Shown in pieces: positions 11,022 to 21,680 of a stretch of DNA of 64,000 nt; position 1 is the stretch's first letter; every line of letters begins with the position of its first letter. The DNA is from Impatiens glandulifera (lineage: Eukaryota > Streptophyta > Magnoliopsida > Ericales > Balsaminaceae): positions 26,405,616 through 26,469,615 of the forward strand of contig NC_061869.1 of NCBI RefSeq assembly GCF_907164915.1, in the 5' to 3' direction. The position numbers were made by a program, and so were the translations under genes. Under the pieces are notes generated by a model. It saw only the letters and a list, made by a program, of their open reading frames with translations. It had not been told where the DNA came from and did not search any database.

Positions 11022-11625
11022 TCAGATAATTCATTTACGTGTTTAGCTTTTTAGTTTTTATTCAGAATATTATACTTCAAAATAATTATAGGCTTGTCTA
11101 GAATGATCTCTTAAACTTGTGGTTTTTTCCATTTTTGAGAATTTTTAATAAATGATGCTAAGTCGTTTTTCAAAAACAAATACTATACACATATATTTAT
11201 TCTTGATAATTTCAGTTTTTTTTTATATTTAGTTTTTAACGTCAGCTAGTTTTTAAAAATGTTAGATTTAAAAAAGAATGTTTTATTTTATAATAAATAA
11301 CTTTAATTTTTGATTTTGTGTAACATTTGTTTAGTAACTATATTAAATTGTTTTTTGTTTAAGTTATTATGTTTTTTGAGATATGAAATTTATAATATCA
11401 ATATGGTACCGAAATTAAGGTATACCAAAATTCAGGTAAAATATTGTATACATATTTCTATATCGAAACTTTCGATAAGATATAAGATATGTATAATAAA
11501 TGAAAGTATATCGTACTAACCTACCCTTAATCATACCCTTTAATACTTTGAAACAAGTTATTTATACTTTGAAACAAGTTATTTACATTTTGTAAGAAGG
11601 CATACATGTTGTGTTTAAGTAACTA
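11022..11625 (+). repeat. LINE 3' untranslated region, copy 1
   Basis: AT-rich, non-coding, and closely similar to 63403-64000, where the likeness runs to the window edge. It includes an unusual stretch at about 11400-11480 with GGTACCGAAATT, GGTATACCAAAA and CGAAACTTTCG, and two close copies of ACTTTGAAACAAGTTATTTA at about 11545-11590. Confidence 0.7.
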
Positions 11626-13220
11626 ATGAATGCATCATAAAGTTTGATTCAAGTTATATATTGGGATTATTAGGTTTTAAGTAGAATTTCAGATCCAATC
11701 TCGTGATCTATATGCTAAATTTATAAGATCGTTAATGCATATTGTTATTAGAAAATAAATGTTAATGTGTGAACTAGTTCAGCCCTATTGATACCGAAGG
11801 AGATAAGATCCTCACGTGTTGTTCATTGGTTCACACAAGCTCGGTTATAATTTCTTAGGACTCCTTAAATGAATGAACAAGGGTAACACACTATTATTGT
11901 TTAATAGAAAAGATGGTAATCTCATATAACTCACAATCTTTTTTAAGAAAAGTGATTATACATGTATTTTACAACAACTTCAAGTAATTGTGTTGAGTCC
12001 CACTTTTAATTGATCTCGCATCGTCACAAGGTTTTGACATATTAAATAGGTCATAGAATATTTAAAGAGAGAATATTCAAAATAATGAAATTTTTCTTTA
12101 AATACCTTTTGATTATATATATTATTTTATTTCATAAATAGTTAATATATTTTTTAAAATTTTAACACTATAATTAAACTATTTAATTATATATTATTTA
12201 TTTTATAGATAAATAATATTCTTTTAAAATCTTAATTGTATAATTAAACCCATTAAATTATATATATTGTTTTATTTCATAAATAAATAATATATTTATT
12301 ATTAATAATATCTAATATATTTGTTAATAATAAATCATTATTTGCTTTGATCTAATATGTCAATTCTTAGTGTGACCTCAATAAACTCAATTATAATAGT
12401 TATAGGTTTTTACCTTATTGTATTTGTCTTCTAGCAAAACATTACAACTCCTAAAATAATTAAATTAAAATATTTTCAATAATTGTTATATCCAAAATTA
12501 TTCCTTACAGATTAAATTAAAAGAGACAATTCCTTCAATCTCTCACTTGTCATTAAACAACCTAGGAAAATCCTCGTGTGATTGCACAAGAATAAAAATA
12601 TAAATAAAATAAAATAATAATAATAATAATATTTATTCAATTTTTAAATTTTTAATCAATCATAAAAAATTCAATGTTAAAATTTTAATAAATCATGAAT
12701 AATATATTAAAATAAAAAAAAGAAATGCTCTCATCTAATTAGTTAGTTATATATATAGATTAAATAGTTAAAAAGTTGTACTTATATTGTTAAAATGTCT
12801 TATGTTCATCTAATTTGTTGTTTAATTTAAAATATAAAGTGTAATTAGTTTAGTTCGTTAAAAGGTTGTATTTGCTTTTAATTTTATTTTAAACCGTTTT
12901 AAGTTTATGGGTGGGTCAACCCACAATCCGACACAAGTGTTCATTACTCTCACATATATATTAAATTAACCACAACTCTCGATCCGACAATCCGAACACT
13001 TTAAAAAATAAGCATCATTATATATATATATATAGATGTGCAAATACATTTGTCTCTTAATATCTTATTTGATGATATGGTGACTATAAACTTTTAATAA
13101 TAACAACTTCAATTCATTTAATGGGGTTTCATTCACTAGATCATTTAAAATTATCACATTTGTTAATAATGAATTATTTGGACATATTATTTAATATCCA
13201 TGAAATAATAAATAAGGATG
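11626..13220. other. AT-rich DNA without recognised genes
   Basis: Strongly AT-rich with short runs of TATATA. At 12790-12935 a stretch ending GGGTGGGTCAACCCACAATCC is related, in inverted orientation, to 58735-58850 and more weakly to 58400-58530, so it is part of a dispersed repeat. I see no coding region. The last five bases (GGATG, 13216-13220) are the left target-site duplication of element F. Confidence 0.6.
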
Positions 13221-14476
13221 TGTTAGAGTATAATATAATATTGATATTATCATAATTTATAATATTGTGATAATATCTTACAAATATATTATATTATACT
13301 CTAACATCCTCACTCAAACTCATGATGCAATAACAATAAGCATTGAGGGTTTGACAGTCAGAAAACGAAAGCGCGGACGATAAGAAGTTACACATCATTC
13401 TTAATCTTCTTCTCTTCTTACATTTCTATTTTGTGCCCAATCCATTGACCATCCACCAAAATATAGCTCTTATTCGATTCAGATCAAACAAAATTAACAA
13501 CCAAACCAAAACCAATCAAACCAAGTTTCACAAACTCCTCCAAAAAAACCAAACTGAAATCAACAACCCACAAATCAATCAAACCAAACTTTACAAATTA
13601 AGGAAAAATCCAAACCAAATTCAACTCACTATTTTCAACAACAACCAAAACCAAACCAATCAAATCAAGTTTCACAAACATAGGGAAACACCAAACCAAA
13701 CTCAACTCTCTATACTCAATAAAACAACCAAAACCAATCAAACAAAGACCAATCAAACCAAACTTTACAAACTTATGAAAAACCCAAACCAAGTTCAACT
13801 CACTATTTTCAACAACAACCAAAACTAAACCAATCAGACCAAACTTCACAAACATAGGGAAACACCAAACCAAATTCAACTCCCTATACTCAACAAAACA
13901 ACCAAAACCAATTAAACAAAGACCAATCAAACCAAGCCTCAAAAACTCACTTCTTATTTCCTCTCCTCCAAGACAAATAATAAAATCAACATTCTTCTAA
14001 ACTAGCTAATTCAACCAAACCAACCTTCAATCCTTCCAAGTACCCTTCTCACTTAAGAACAAAACAATCAAACTCATTTCCACCAAGATACCAAAATCTA
14101 AATCCAACTAGACGAAAACAAATTCACTCAAATGAAATCCAAAACTTGAGATAAGATGCTTAAGACCACCGAAACAAAATAATATTAATAATAAATGATT
14201 AAAGCCCTCCATCAATGGTTAAAGTAGCCATTGATGGAGGCAACAAAGGACTATCACTTGATTGACTCAAGAACGATAACAAGGCTTTGATACCATGTTA
14301 AACTAAAGAAAGAAATATTGTATTGTATTGTATTGTTATACATGGTTACATAAATTATTTCTATTATATAGACATTATAATTGATATATAAGAAACTAAA
14401 TAATATAATATTGATATTATCATAATTTATAATATTGTGATAATATCTTACAAATAAATTTTATTATACTTTAACA
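13221..14476 (-). mobile_element. Small non-coding LTR element F (TRIM-like)
   Basis: The element is 1256 bp. The left end at 13221 (TGTTAGAGTA...CTCTAACA, 86 bp) and right end at 14296-14476 (TGTTAAAC...CTTTAACA, 181 bp) are related LTRs. The left one lacks about 95 bp of the middle. Perfect 5-bp duplications GGATG lie at 13216-13220 and 14477-14481. On the minus strand a primer-binding-like TGGTATCAAAGC follows the right LTR (about 14285-14297), and a purine-rich GAGTGAGGA precedes the left LTR. The inside holds only low-complexity repeats, with no gag or pol. It is therefore a non-autonomous TRIM-like element. Confidence 0.85.
13433..13942. repeat. Degenerate tandem repeat inside element F
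   Basis: Alternating modules around AAACCAAAACCAATCAAACCAA, TTTCACAAACATAGGGAAACACC and CAACTCACTATTTTCAACAAC recur about every 150-190 bp. Both strands give open frames of repetitive composition (Asn/Gln/Thr/Lys on plus, Leu/Val/Gly on minus). I treat these as by-products of the repeat and not as proteins. Confidence 0.75.
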
Positions 14477-14531
14477 GGATGAAATATCATATCACAAAAC
14501 CATCAAGTCAAATATAAAATTAGTGTCTAAT
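14296..14531. repeat. Left copy of a duplicated segment flanking element E
   Basis: Consists of the right LTR of F (14296-14476) plus 55 bp of flanking DNA starting GGATGAAATATCATATCAC. The same LTR-plus-flank unit recurs at about 17612-17832 on the other side of element E, with roughly 90% identity and a truncated start. Confidence 0.85.
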
Positions 14532-15013
14532 TGTTATAGTCTTCTCACCAAAACCTCGGTCCTAAAATATTTGCAGCACCCGTTTCTCGGCCCAAGTGTG
14601 CATATGGGCCAGTTTATATTTTTTATTGAATAATTCTGTTTTGTTTCCTTTCTCTCTTTTTTATCTTGAACTGAATTCTGTTATTTTGGAAGTAGTTGTA
14701 ACCGAATACTCTTGGGTAATTCAGACTCTTTAAATGTTGATGCCCACCCCACTTTTTGGGGCTATGAATTGAAGTTTGTGAACTTGGTTCTCTAAGTTAT
14801 TCTCTCGGCCTCAACCCCTTTCTTGGACTACTAGGTGTATTCTAGTGGTATTCTCTTCTTACCCCAGTTTCTTCTCTCTTTAACCTCGAATTCTCTCCTC
14901 ACTCTATGTCCGTTGCGTTTGAATATTGAATTCCATCTTTGGTCCCAACAATCAAGAACCCGTTTCTTGAATTAAAGAACTCAAAAGGCTCAGTTATAGT
15001 TTTAAGCGTAACA
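14532..15013 (+). mobile_element. 5' LTR of Ty3/gypsy-like element E
   Basis: 482 bp, TGTTATAGTC...AAGCGTAACA. It pairs with 17128-17611, differing by about 5-7% where I compared them. It is followed by a Met-tRNA-type primer site. The CTAAT before it does not match the TAAAT after the 3' LTR, so no clean target duplication is seen. Confidence 0.9.
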
Positions 15014-15015
15014 TA

Positions 15016-15028
15016 TTGGTATTAGAGC
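15016..15028 (+). other. Primer-binding site of element E
   Basis: TTGGTATTAGAGC lies two bases after the LTR end. It is a variant of the initiator-Met tRNA complement TGGTATCAGAGC common in plant LTR elements. Confidence 0.75.
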
Positions 15029-15043
15029 TGGCTGATTCTCAAC

Positions 15044-16782
15044 ATGGTAGAAACTCGCCAGCAATCAGAAATGGATGCGCTCAAGGCCCTTATTGAAAAC
15101 ATGTCCCAACAAACAACTGCGATGCAAGCTGCTATAGACCAAAGATTTGATGCGGCTGAAGAACGAATGGCAGCCCTTGAGAGCGGGGCATCTAGAAATG
15201 TGCAAGAACCCCTCCACAGACCCTATGATGATAATTATTGCCACGGTCCTTCACCATTTAGGCCCTAGCACCCTGGCCAGAACCGCGACCAGCATTATGT
15301 TCCTCCTACTCGGCTAACCAAGGTCGATTTTCCTCGGTTTGATGGGTCGGATGTCGAGGGCTGGCTAATATCTGCTGAGCAATTTTTCAGGGTGGACAAA
15401 ACTAGGGATGCCACTAAATTAGAAATCGCTCCTATACACTTTTCTGGCGAAGCAAGAATGTGGTACGGGTCATATCTTCAAAACCAAAATCATATGGAGA
15501 CCTTATATTGGGACGTGTTCAAGAGAGACCTTATGACTAAATTCGGGCCCTCTATACATGACAGACCCATGAGACATCTGATGAATTTGAAACAGGTTGG
15601 GTCGGTTCAAGAATATAATATGCGATACATGTCGATCTCTCAAAAACTCTACAACATGCCAAGAGAATACGTCATAGATTGCTACTTGTCCGGTCTAAGG
15701 GAGGAGATTGCAAAATGCATTAGGTTGCGATTCCCAGATTCTCTAAACGAAGCCATGGCCATGGCTAAGGTCCAAGAAGCAACATATCAGTCATTAATGA
15801 GCAGTGATAACTTGTACAGCGCTGAAGCACCGTTGCTTCCCACGCCATCCAATATCAACACAGTCGGGCCGAGCACCAATACCGACTTCAAGAATTCATC
15901 ATATGGGTACTCTTCAAATGCAAACTAGGTTCATGTTAAGCAATTAGACCCAACCTTAATGAATGAAAAGCGAAAGAGGGGCCTATGCTACTCTTGCAAT
16001 GAAAATTGGCAACCAAACAATAGGTGTAAATCAAAGTTATTCATGGTCTCGGCCAATCAAGAAGACCAAGGACTCGATCAAGAACCTGTTTTTGATGATT
16101 TACCTTCGTTCTCGGCCCAAGGGATGAACCAACCATATCCTTACATGCCTTGACCGAGTCTAAAGCTTTTCAAACGCTCCAGATTCTTGGCAAAATTGGG
16201 AACTTGCCGGTAGTGATCATGATCGATACAGGCAGCACTCACAATTTTATCAATAACATGATTTTGGAGAAAATAGACCACAAAAGCATAACAACCCGGG
16301 TGCAATTGGTTAGAGTGGTCGATGGGTCTAATGTGTTATGCTTTAGTGTTTACAAAGACTTGAAGTGGTTGATGGAAGGCAATAAATATTCAACAGAAAT
16401 GAAGGTAATTTCCATGGACGGATATGATATTATGTTGGGAATTGAATGGCTGATCACTCTAGGCCCGTCATCTTGGGAATTTGAAAAACTGACCATATCC
16501 TATAAGAAGCAAGACAGAACCACGGTCCTAAAGGGGATTCCTCGGTCGCAGGCCACTTTGATGCATGGAAACCAGCTGGAAAAGACCTTAGATGAATATA
16601 GTACTGCTGCCAAAATGCAAATAAAGAATAAGCCCGAAGGCCAAACTGTTTACCTCGCGGTAATGACCTTGGAAGATATTCTTGAAGATCTAATTAGAAG
16701 CTATGGCTCATTCGCTGCCGCTGTTATGCTGGTTCGGGAAAAGGACTTGGCCTGGATTTTTGATAAAAACTATAGAGTTTAA
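15044..16782 (+). pseudogene. gag-protease ORF of element E, disrupted
   Basis: Starts MVETRQQSEMDALKALIENM. An amber stop at 15266-15268 and a TAG at 15926-15928 interrupt one frame, and a frameshift lies near 16150. Domains in order: N-terminal coiled coil (15044-15220); a Ty3/gypsy gag domain (about 15330-15800, with FDGSDVEGWL, FSGEARMWY and YNMRYMSISQKLYNMP); a zinc-knuckle-like CYSCNENWQPNNRCK (about 15985-16030); and a retropepsin with the catalytic motif IDTGSTHNFI (about 16220). Reverse transcriptase, RNase H and integrase are absent, so the element could only move in trans. It is no longer translatable as one protein. Confidence 0.85.
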
Positions 16783-17127
16783 TCAAAGTTGGAAGAAATT
16801 ATTTTTGCACCATGCGCTGGAGACATTGCAGCAACAAAGGCCAGCTCTAAACACTGAAAAACTCGACCTTGGGTGCACAAAAATTCTTCACATGGGCGGA
16901 CAGGCAAGCGACCCGGCAGCGCAAAAGACCGCGAGGACCCGACCAACTCCACTACTGAAACGATTCTGCCTAAAGATTTTTAAGAAGACCGGTCCTTTGC
17001 GGAGAAGCTTGCCGAACATTTTGAAGCCCAACCGAAGCGATATTTTTGAAGTTTGAAGATGCACATTAGAGGTTGACCAGTCCACGTGCTTTTCGTCGAG
17101 GACGACGAACCTCGAAGGGGGAGATTA
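16783..17127 (+). other. Residual interior and polypurine tract of element E
   Basis: No recognisable pol domain. It ends in the polypurine tract GAAGGGGGAGATTA directly before the 3' LTR. The missing pol makes E a large internal-deletion derivative. Confidence 0.65.
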
Positions 17128-17611
17128 TGTTACGGTCTGCTAACCAAAACCTCGGTTCTAAAATATTTGCAGCACCCATTTCTCGGCCCAAGTGTGCATA
17201 TGGGCTAGTTTATGTTTTTATTGAATAATTCTGTTTTGTTTTTCCTTTCTCTCTTTTTTCTCTTGAACTGAATTCTGTTATTTTGGAAGTAGTTGTAACC
17301 GAATACTCTTGGGTAATTCAGCCTCTTTAAATGTTGATGTTCACGCCACTTTTTGGGGCTATGAATTGAAGTTTGTGAACTTGGTGCTCTAAGTTATTCT
17401 ATCGGCCCTCAACCCCTTTCTTAGACTACTAGGTGTATTCTAGTGGTATTCTCTTCTCACCCCGGATTCTTCTCTCTTTAATCTCGAATTCTCTCCTCAC
17501 TTTATGTCCGCTGCGTTTGAGTATTGAATTGCATCCTTGGTCCCAACAATCAAGAACCCGTTTCTTGAATTAAAAAACTCGAAAGACTCGGTTATAATTT
17601 CAAGCGTAACA
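17128..17611 (+). mobile_element. 3' LTR of element E
   Basis: 484 bp, TGTTACGGTC...AAGCGTAACA, paired with 14532-15013. It is followed immediately by the right copy of the duplicated F-LTR segment. Confidence 0.9.
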
Positions 17612-17832
17612 TAAATTATAATATTGTATTGAATTGTTATACATGGTTACATAAATTATGTCTATTATAAAGACATTATAATTGACATATAAGAAACTAA
17701 AGAATATAATATTGATATTATCATAATTTATAATATTGTGATAATATCGTACAAATAAATTATATTATACTCTAACAGGATGAAATATCATATCACACAA
17801 CCATCAAGTCAAATATAAAATTAGTGTTTAAC
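17612..17832. repeat. Right copy of the duplicated segment flanking element E
   Basis: A third copy of the F LTR (ending TCTAACA at 17777), again followed by GGATGAAATATCATATCAC and the same ~55 bp flank as at 14477-14531. The sequence then runs on into the copia remnant, so this copy is probably the original right flank of F. Confidence 0.8.
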
Positions 17833-19060
17833 ACACATAAATATAAAAACAAACTCCAAGACATTCTCCAATGCATTTGAGACCCTTATTTCTTCACTTG
17901 AGAAGAAGAAGCTCTCGCTCGACTCAGATAAATGACTCTCACTTCAGTGCCTAAGCTGTAATCTTGTCATTAATATATACCTTCTTAATTTCACTTATAG
18001 TGATGATGTGTCCTATAAGTTGACATTTCTTCATAATGTGTATATATTTGGAGTTCGAAGTTGGATCCTTTGTATAGGCTATGACATCATTGTTTTCAAC
18101 ATAGATGTCAATAGATACTGAAATGCTAGGAACACCATAATATTCATCTAGGAACTTTCTCATCCGTACGGTCTCATTTATTGCTACACTAGCAGCAATG
18201 TACTAAGTCTCTATTGTAGAATCTAATTTATACTACATGGGAGTCTTTCAGCTCATAGTTCCTCTATTAAGGATGAACACATAACACGATTTGAGACTTT
18301 AATTCTAAAAGCTTACATCAATATAGTCTTATACGATCAAATTTCCATATCTCCATATATTAAGATATCATTATTATTTTTTTTCAAGTACTTCATGATA
18401 TTCTTATATGTGCTTCACTATGTTTCTACAAAACATTGATTGTTATATGTGACAAATTTTCAAAATGTCTACAACATCTAGAAACCATGGTATACATGAT
18501 AAATCCTACAACATAAGCTATGAAATCTTGTTTATATTCTCAAGCTTGGCATGTGTTGTAGAACACTGCATCTTGTCGAGATATTTGTTATGTTGAATAA
18601 AAAAAATTACTTAGAATCTTTCATCTATCAAGAATTTATATATCTTAATTCAACTGTGTACTAGTCTTTTTTACAAGTCTTTTATTGAAAAATATTTCTT
18701 TTTCATCCATTTACAAAATCTAACATCAGAATGTCATTCCAATAAGTAGTATGTCATCCACATACAAGACAAAGAAGACTAACTTAGTACCATTAAACTT
18801 CTTGTGACCACAAGATGCTCTTCTTTAGTCATTCAATTACATGTATAAGGACCCTTTGATCTATTCATCAAATCAAAAGTGTCAACTCCTTGATGTTTCC
18901 TCTAGTCTATAAATGGACTTCTGAAGCTTGTATATCGTTCGAGCATTATTTGAATCTTTAAAACATTCAATTTGCGTCATGTACACATCCTCTTCCCAAA
19001 AATATTTAGGAAAATGTTTTGATATTCAATTTCCATATCATATAGTCAGAATAGCTAAAA
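17833..19060 (-). pseudogene. Copia pol remnant (reverse transcriptase and RNase H)
   Basis: Heavily degraded, minus strand. The RNase H end is clearest at 17951-18163 (NNDVIAYTKDPTSNSKYIHI, then KKCQLIGHII). An RT active-site-like VLYVDDILLIG is readable at about 18740-18790, and a KLQKSIYxLEExSRS piece, related to the copia YGLKQASR motif, is at about 18890-18935. There is no LTR. The lineage is uncertain. Confidence 0.7.
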
Positions 19061-19393
19061 ATATCATAATATATTTAATCATAAAAACTAGTGAAAGTAG
19101 CTATCTAATATCATAATAGCTACTATATACTATGAATTTGTATATGACAACTATCATTGCCTTGTAGACATATATATTTTTATTCTTGTTAGTTTTGAGT
19201 TTAAAAACATTTGTTTCATTTGTTTTATCTCATCTTGCAAATCTATCAAGTATCATACTTGATTTTCAAACATCAAATTCATTTCAAACCTAACAGCCTT
19301 AGACCATTTATTGGAGTCTAGACCTATCACTCATTTCTTATATATAGAGGGTCATTATTATATTCTAACATAAGAAAATCAGACTTAAATTCA
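19061..19393. other. AT-rich DNA without recognised features
   Basis: No coding signal. It may contain unrecognisable parts of the preceding copia remnant. It ends at the start of the D LTR. Confidence 0.4.
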
Positions 19394-20460
19394 TGTTGAA
19401 ATCATCAGATTAGTCTGAAGGGAGACATAGTTATACGTGCCGTCTAACAGATGAGAGTTAGACGTGTAGTCTAACTCCTTCAGATTAGTCTGAAGGGAAC
19501 CGTAATTAGACGTGTCGTCTTATCCCATTAGACTAAGTGGTTTAATGGATCTTGCTATTAGACGGGGGTGTCTAATATCATTAGACGATGTCGTCTAAGT
19601 TAAAAACATTTAATGCCATGCTTAAGTAGTTGCTTGAAGCTAGCATCCATCTACCCACGCTCAACTAGCTGTATGCTACTTCTGTTCCACTTTCCAATGA
19701 AGATCAGTACGACAACTAGCTGCAACCAATTGATTAATGCCACGTAAGAAAATATTCTTCCCACTACTTGTTTCTTGCATGAAGATCCTAAAAGAATATT
19801 CGGCGCACTACCAGATTGGTACGACCACGAACCTGGTGCTCAAAGTCTAATGTGTACTATGGAAGCGTTCCAATGGAAGTTAGCCACGTGTCATTATAGA
19901 AGATTCGACAGTTGGTACTTGCTCTCTATTTAAGATCTTCAAGGACAACAGATGAATCATCGATCTATCGATACTCAGAGAATCATACACAAACTTACAA
20001 GCTTATATACAAAAGAACTGCTTTCTTGCTTTACTGTGTGTTTATCAAGAGAGAGTTAGAATCAAAGCATTATTTAGTTGAGTGATATACTTCAATATAT
20101 TTTAAGTTGAACAAAGTTTATTCTTTTCAACAGAGAGCTAGTCGTGCAACTGTATTTGATTCTAAGAAACATATAGTGAATCCTTCCGGTGGTTAGAAGA
20201 AGAGGTGACGTAGAAGAGTCTGCTCCGAACATCCATAAATAAACTGCTGTGTTAATTACATTCTGTCATATTCTCATTCTTTGGTTCTTAACTTCAAACC
20301 TGAGCAAACGTTTCCGCACTTGAATCGTTCAAGAGTTTGCAAGGGTTTGTGAAGAATACAAAGTAATTTAAATCCCAAACAGGATTTCTGTCAAACCGTT
20401 TATTCGAAGCTGTCATCAATAGCCAGACCCCCGTCTCTATCGATTACGCCGATCCTTTCA
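19394..20460 (+). mobile_element. 5' LTR of Sirevirus-like copia element D
   Basis: About 1067 bp, TGTTGAAATC...GATCCTTTCA, followed by a primer site. It is rich in TAGACG/CGTCTA motifs, unlike the ACCGGT-rich LTRs of B, C and G. It contains a TATA-like TATTTAA near 19927, the conserved ~45 bp block at 20194-20240 and the U5 hairpin at 20319-20333. The matching 3' LTR is not in the window, because the element is cut off near 39180. The exact start is inferred from the terminal TGTTGAAA/TTTCA. Confidence 0.75.
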
Positions 20461-20462
20461 AT

Positions 20463-20475
20463 TGGTATCAGAGCT
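20463..20475 (+). other. Primer-binding site of element D
   Basis: TGGTATCAGAGCT is complementary to the 3' end of initiator Met-tRNA, two bases after the LTR. Confidence 0.85.
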
Positions 20476-20523
20476 ATGTTTATATTCTCAGGCATCAAAA
20501 ACCTGAATCAAGTCTATCATCAA

Positions 20524-21680
20524 TGAGATCCCTATTCTGTGAAGAGATAACTGCGAATATTGGATGATGAGAATGCAAGCTCACTTGGCTGCTCTTGATT
20601 GAGATATGTGGAGCGTAATTACCGATGGCCACATGTGAAGTGGACTACTGAAGATAAGATGACTAATAACCTGGACAACGTGGCCAAACATATTTTGTAT
20701 CAATCGATCAACATAAAAATATTCTACGAGATCAAGTCTTGTTCCTCTGCTAAAGAAATATGGGAGAAGCTGACTCGGATCTATGGTCGAAATGTTCAAG
20801 CCAAGAAAAATCAAAAAGATCAGAAAGTTTTCATGTGCGTTGAAAACAAATCCAAATGGGCCGACAACGATTCAGCGGACTCTCCTGTTGAAAATGATAC
20901 TGAAACTATAACATGCTTGATGGAAAACGATCAATCCAAAGTAAATGATGTCTCTACACCAGAATTTACCAACGAATAGTTAACTACTGCACTCAATGAA
21001 ATAGTCATTGAGTACAAGAAGTTATCATATTCTTTTTATGAAATGAAATAAAATATGAAGCCAATATTTCTTTTTCACATAAAACGTCTGAATCAAATGT
21101 TTTTGAAAAGAAATCAGTAGAGATCTCATCCGAGAATGAGATGCTTAAGGAATAGATTCAAACTCTTTCCTCTCAAAGAAAAATGTTAAACTATGTTGTC
21201 AGTGCTTGGTTAAGGTCTGAAGAAGCTGTCAAACATCAGATTAGTCTGTTGAATCCCGTTGGATCTAGATCCGGTTTAGGATTTGATGGCAATGACCCAA
21301 ACCGATCCTACAAAAAGTTAAACTCAGCAGATAACAAGCTTAAGCCAATAAGCTTTGTAAAAAGGAGTTTAACTGATATTAAATCTGATCTCATTCATGA
21401 AGAGGTAGCTTTGAAGAATAAAATAACTTATGTTCCGTTGACTATTAGCTGGTTGAAAAATAAGTTAGAAACAGGTAGCAAGTCTGGCAGTCTAAAACTT
21501 GGCAAGAAGTCAAGAATTTCTAAAAGAAAATTATCTTCAAAGACTAAGGGATCAGTGACTAGCAGGAAGGCGTCTGCTATGTCAAAATCATACGCATTAA
21601 TCACAACACAAAATGGGAAATCCATCAAAATAACTCAAATATGGATTTCTAAGGGACTGATTGACCGAGGACCCAATTGA
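20524..21680 (+). pseudogene. gag of element D, degenerate
   Basis: The first codons contain stops. A readable part at 20599-20979 includes WTTEDKMTNNLDNVAKHILY, matching the gag of B and C (KRRNNLDNHARNRI), and SCSSAKEIWEKL. The middle of gag, including the CCHC knuckle, is missing. The C-terminal region at 21183-21680 ends in KGLIDRGPN followed by a stop, comparable to KGLIACGPK-stop in B and C. The stop is followed in the same frame by MWIPK, the arrangement expected for a gag-pol readthrough junction. Confidence 0.75.

Noticed and set aside
13433..13942. 131-codon Asn/Gln/Thr/Lys-rich ORF (plus) and 114-codon Leu/Val-rich ORF (minus)
   Set aside because: Both arise from a low-complexity tandem repeat within a non-coding LTR element. 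Neither has a conserved domain.
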